This document shows, one piece after another, positions 60,592 through 64,000 of a stretch of 64,000 nucleotides of DNA. This DNA is from Cupriavidus necator. GTDB lineage: Bacteria > Pseudomonadota > Gammaproteobacteria > Burkholderiales > Burkholderiaceae. A program made the translations under genes and the position numbers. The notes under the pieces are model-generated. The model saw only the letters and a program-made list of their open reading frames with translations. It had not been told where the DNA came from and did no database searches. The number at the start of each line of letters is the position of its first letter. The first letter of the stretch is position 1. The stretch spans positions 1,302,001 through 1,366,000 of the forward strand of contig CP074381.1 of assembly GCA_022041995.1 (NCBI GenBank), read 5' to 3'.

Positions 60592-61413
60592 ATGACTTAC
60601 TGTGTAGCCATGCGGCTGGATACCGGCCTGGTATTCCTGTCCGATTCCCGCACCAATGCGGGGGTAGATGCCATCTCCACGTCGCGCAAGATGACGGTGT
60701 TCGAAGAACCCGGCGACCGCGTAATGGTGCTGATGACCGCCGGCAACCTGGCGATCAGCCAGTCGGTGCGCCAGATCCTGGCCGAGAACCATGATGAGAA
60801 GCACTCGCTGTGGACCGCGCGCGACATGTTCGAGGCTGCTTCCATTGTCGGCGAGGCGGTGCGCCAGGTGCACAAGCGCGACGCGCATGCGCTGCGCGAT
60901 GCCGGCATCGAATTCAATGTCAGCCTGATCTTCGGCGGCCAGGTGCGCGGCGAACGGGTGCGCCTCTTCAATGTCTACGCGGCGGGCAATTTTGTCGAGG
61001 CCACGCCCGAGAACTGTTATTTCCAGATCGGCGAGGCCAAGTATGGCAAGCCCATCATCGATCGCGTGGTGCAGCCGTCGCTGCCACTGGACGAGGGCGC
61101 CAAGTGCGCGCTGATCTCGATGGACTCAACGCTCAAGTCCAATATCTCAGTGGGGTTGCCGCTGGACCTGCTGGTCTATGAGGCTGATTCGCTATGCGTG
61201 TCGCGCTTCGTCAATATCGACGAGCGCAACGCCTATTTCCGCATGATCCGCGACACCTGGGGCCAGCGCCTGCGCCAGGTCTTCGGTGAAATCCATAACC
61301 CGGACTGGGCGGCCGGCGCGACGGCCGAGTTTCCGCTGACGCGCACCGGCGAAACCGACTGCTGGGGCCAGCCGGTGCGCGCCAAGCGCAATCCGTCGCG
61401 TACCCAGGACTGA
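60592..61413 (+). CDS. Anbu (proteasome beta-subunit homologue) peptidase
   Basis: A 273-residue member of the Anbu family, the bacterial homologue of proteasome and HslV subunits. It starts MTYCVAMRLDTGLVFLSDSRTNAGVD; after removal of Met, Thr2 would be the N-terminal nucleophile, and Asp and Lys residues follow as in Ntn hydrolases (SDSRTNAGVD, SRKM). HslV is shorter (about 175), and Anbu has the longer C-terminus seen here. No ATPase partner is encoded nearby. The operon with ATP-grasp, alpha-E and transglutaminase genes is a known association for Anbu; the substrate is unknown. A 115-base gap separates it from the transglutaminase gene. Confidence 0.93.
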   Translation: MTYCVAMRLDTGLVFLSDSRTNAGVDAISTSRKMTVFEEPGDRVMVLMTAGNLAISQSVRQILAENHDEKHSLWTARDMFEAASIVGEAVRQVHKRDAHALRDAGIEFNVSLIFGGQVRGERVRLFNVYAAGNFVEATPENCYFQIGEAKYGKPIIDRVVQPSLPLDEGAKCALISMDSTLKSNISVGLPLDLLVYEADSLCVSRFVNIDERNAYFRMIRDTWGQRLRQVFGEIHNPDWAAGATAEFPLTRTGETDCWGQPVRAKRNPSRTQD

Positions 61414-61434
61414 GGGCCGGCAAGGCAATAAGCG

Positions 61435-62241
61435 ATGCGCGAAATCATCCATTTTTCCCATGCCAACGGCTTTCCGGTGACCACCTACCGCAAGCTGTTC
61501 GGCGAACTGGACGGCGACTTCGAATTCCGCGCCGTGGACCGCTACGGGCACAAGCCCGAATTCCCGGTGACGCGCGGCTGGCCGCACCTGGTGGAGGAGC
61601 TGCTCGGCGAGATCGACCGCCAGTACCACGAGCCGGTGTGGCTGGTGGGCCATTCGCTGGGCGGGTTCCTGTCGCTGATGGCGGCGCTGCGGCGCCCGGA
61701 GCGCGTGCGCGGCGTGGTGATGCTGGATTCGCCGATCATTGCCGGCTGGCGCGCGTCGCTGTTGAAGACCGCGCAGATGTTCGGCATGGACGAAAAGCCC
61801 GGCCCGGCAGCGGTAACCAGGAACCGGCGCACCCATTGGCCGGATGCCGAGGCGGTCTGGGAGCACTTCCGCGCCAAGCCCAACTTTGCGGTGTGGGACC
61901 AGGAAGTGCTGCGCGACTACGCCATCCACGGCACCGAGCCGACCGGCAAGGACAACGAGCGGCGGCTGCGCTTTGACCGCGAGGTCGAATACTGGATCTA
62001 CCGCACGCTGCCGACCAGCCTGGGGCGCAAGGTGGCGCGCGGCGCGCCGGTGCCGGTTGGCTTTGTCGCCGGCACGCGTTCGCGCGAGGTGCGCCAGTGC
62101 GGGCTGGGTGCCACCCGCAAGCTGGTCGGCCCGAACCTGCGCTTTATTGAAGGCGGCCATCTGTACCCGATGGAGCGGCCGCGGGAGACGGCGCAGCTGG
62201 TGCGCGACCTGATCGGCGCGATGCGCCACGAGGGGCGCTGA
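61435..62241 (+). CDS. Alpha/beta hydrolase
   Basis: A 268-residue hydrolase: FSHANGFPVTTYRKL (oxyanion block), the nucleophile elbow VGHSLGGFL with Ser near residue 77, a late Asp-containing block and the catalytic His in EGGHLYPMERP. It resembles the group that includes many uncharacterised lipase or esterase-like proteins. It starts 21 bases after Anbu, so it is probably the last gene of that operon; whether it belongs to the same pathway is open. Confidence 0.85.
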   Translation: MREIIHFSHANGFPVTTYRKLFGELDGDFEFRAVDRYGHKPEFPVTRGWPHLVEELLGEIDRQYHEPVWLVGHSLGGFLSLMAALRRPERVRGVVMLDSPIIAGWRASLLKTAQMFGMDEKPGPAAVTRNRRTHWPDAEAVWEHFRAKPNFAVWDQEVLRDYAIHGTEPTGKDNERRLRFDREVEYWIYRTLPTSLGRKVARGAPVPVGFVAGTRSREVRQCGLGATRKLVGPNLRFIEGGHLYPMERPRETAQLVRDLIGAMRHEGR

Positions 62242-62371
62242 GGCGGGTGTACTGGGGGCATGCGGCAGGCGTGCGGCGCATGCGCCGCAACACAGCGTGA
62301 GACCTTGTTGCAGCCCCGCCGAGGAGGGGTGCTGTCACAATTTCCGGGTCGGCGGGAATCGGGCTCTCATG

Positions 62372-64000
<1,629 letters not shown>

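Overview
The window is GC-rich, densely coded betaproteobacterial chromosome and most resembles Cupriavidus (formerly Ralstonia/Wautersia). The evidence is an intracellular polyhydroxyalkanoate depolymerase of PhaZ1 type, an isc cluster ordered iscR-iscS-iscU-iscA-DUF3565-hscB-hscA-fdx-iscX, a HexR-controlled edd-gntK unit and an Anbu proteasome-homologue operon. This assignment rests on recognised protein families, not on a database search. I see no rRNA, tRNA, CRISPR array, insertion sequence or prophage.

Layout. 1-5.7 kb: glnE (5' end cut by the window), then a rhombosortase gene converging on a subtilisin-like protease with a GlyGly-CTERM tail, preceded by a lipoprotein that resembles the protease propeptide. 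5.7-12.8 kb: recN, nadK, hrcA, hemH, Hsp15, a small membrane protein, grpE, a thioredoxin-fold protein. 12.8-16.4 kb: phospholipase A, DUF1841, an EamA exporter, a RutE-like nitroreductase. 16.4-20.5 kb: an EthA-like Baeyer-Villiger monooxygenase, alpha/beta hydrolase and Coq4-family protein in one operon, divergent from a TetR regulator over a perfect palindromic operator. 20.5-25.7 kb: nth and rsxB, a second TetR gene, phaZ1, tyrB. 25.8-31.6 kb: uvrB, three small genes, a low-molecular-weight phosphatase, a membrane protein of the SpecificRecomb family. 31.7-37.9 kb: the complete isc operon behind a type 1 IscR site. 37.9-43.7 kb: two envelope proteins, an inverted pair of intergenic repeats, lysS, an SDR, prfB with its programmed frameshift. 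43.9-53 kb: an NlpD-like lipoprotein, recJ, an RpfE-type protein, lolC, lolD, tatD, comEC. 53-56.8 kb: hexR divergent from edd-gntK with two HexR operators. 57-62.2 kb: ATP-grasp, alpha-E, transglutaminase, Anbu and a hydrolase. The window ends inside pyrG.

Sequence quality matters here. Nine otherwise intact genes are each broken by one missing base next to a G or C run: the hydrolase at 17.7 kb, rsxB, tyrB, the phosphatase, recJ, comEC, hexR, the ATP-grasp gene and the transglutaminase gene. Adding one base restores a full-length family member every time. I read these as sequencing or assembly errors, not pseudogenes. prfB is the single genuine programmed frameshift.

The most interesting systems are the Anbu/ATP-grasp/alpha-E/transglutaminase operon (a predicted peptide synthesis and proteolysis system whose substrate I cannot name), the rhombosortase/protease/propeptide-like lipoprotein trio, and the EthA-like operon that also carries a Coq4-family protein.
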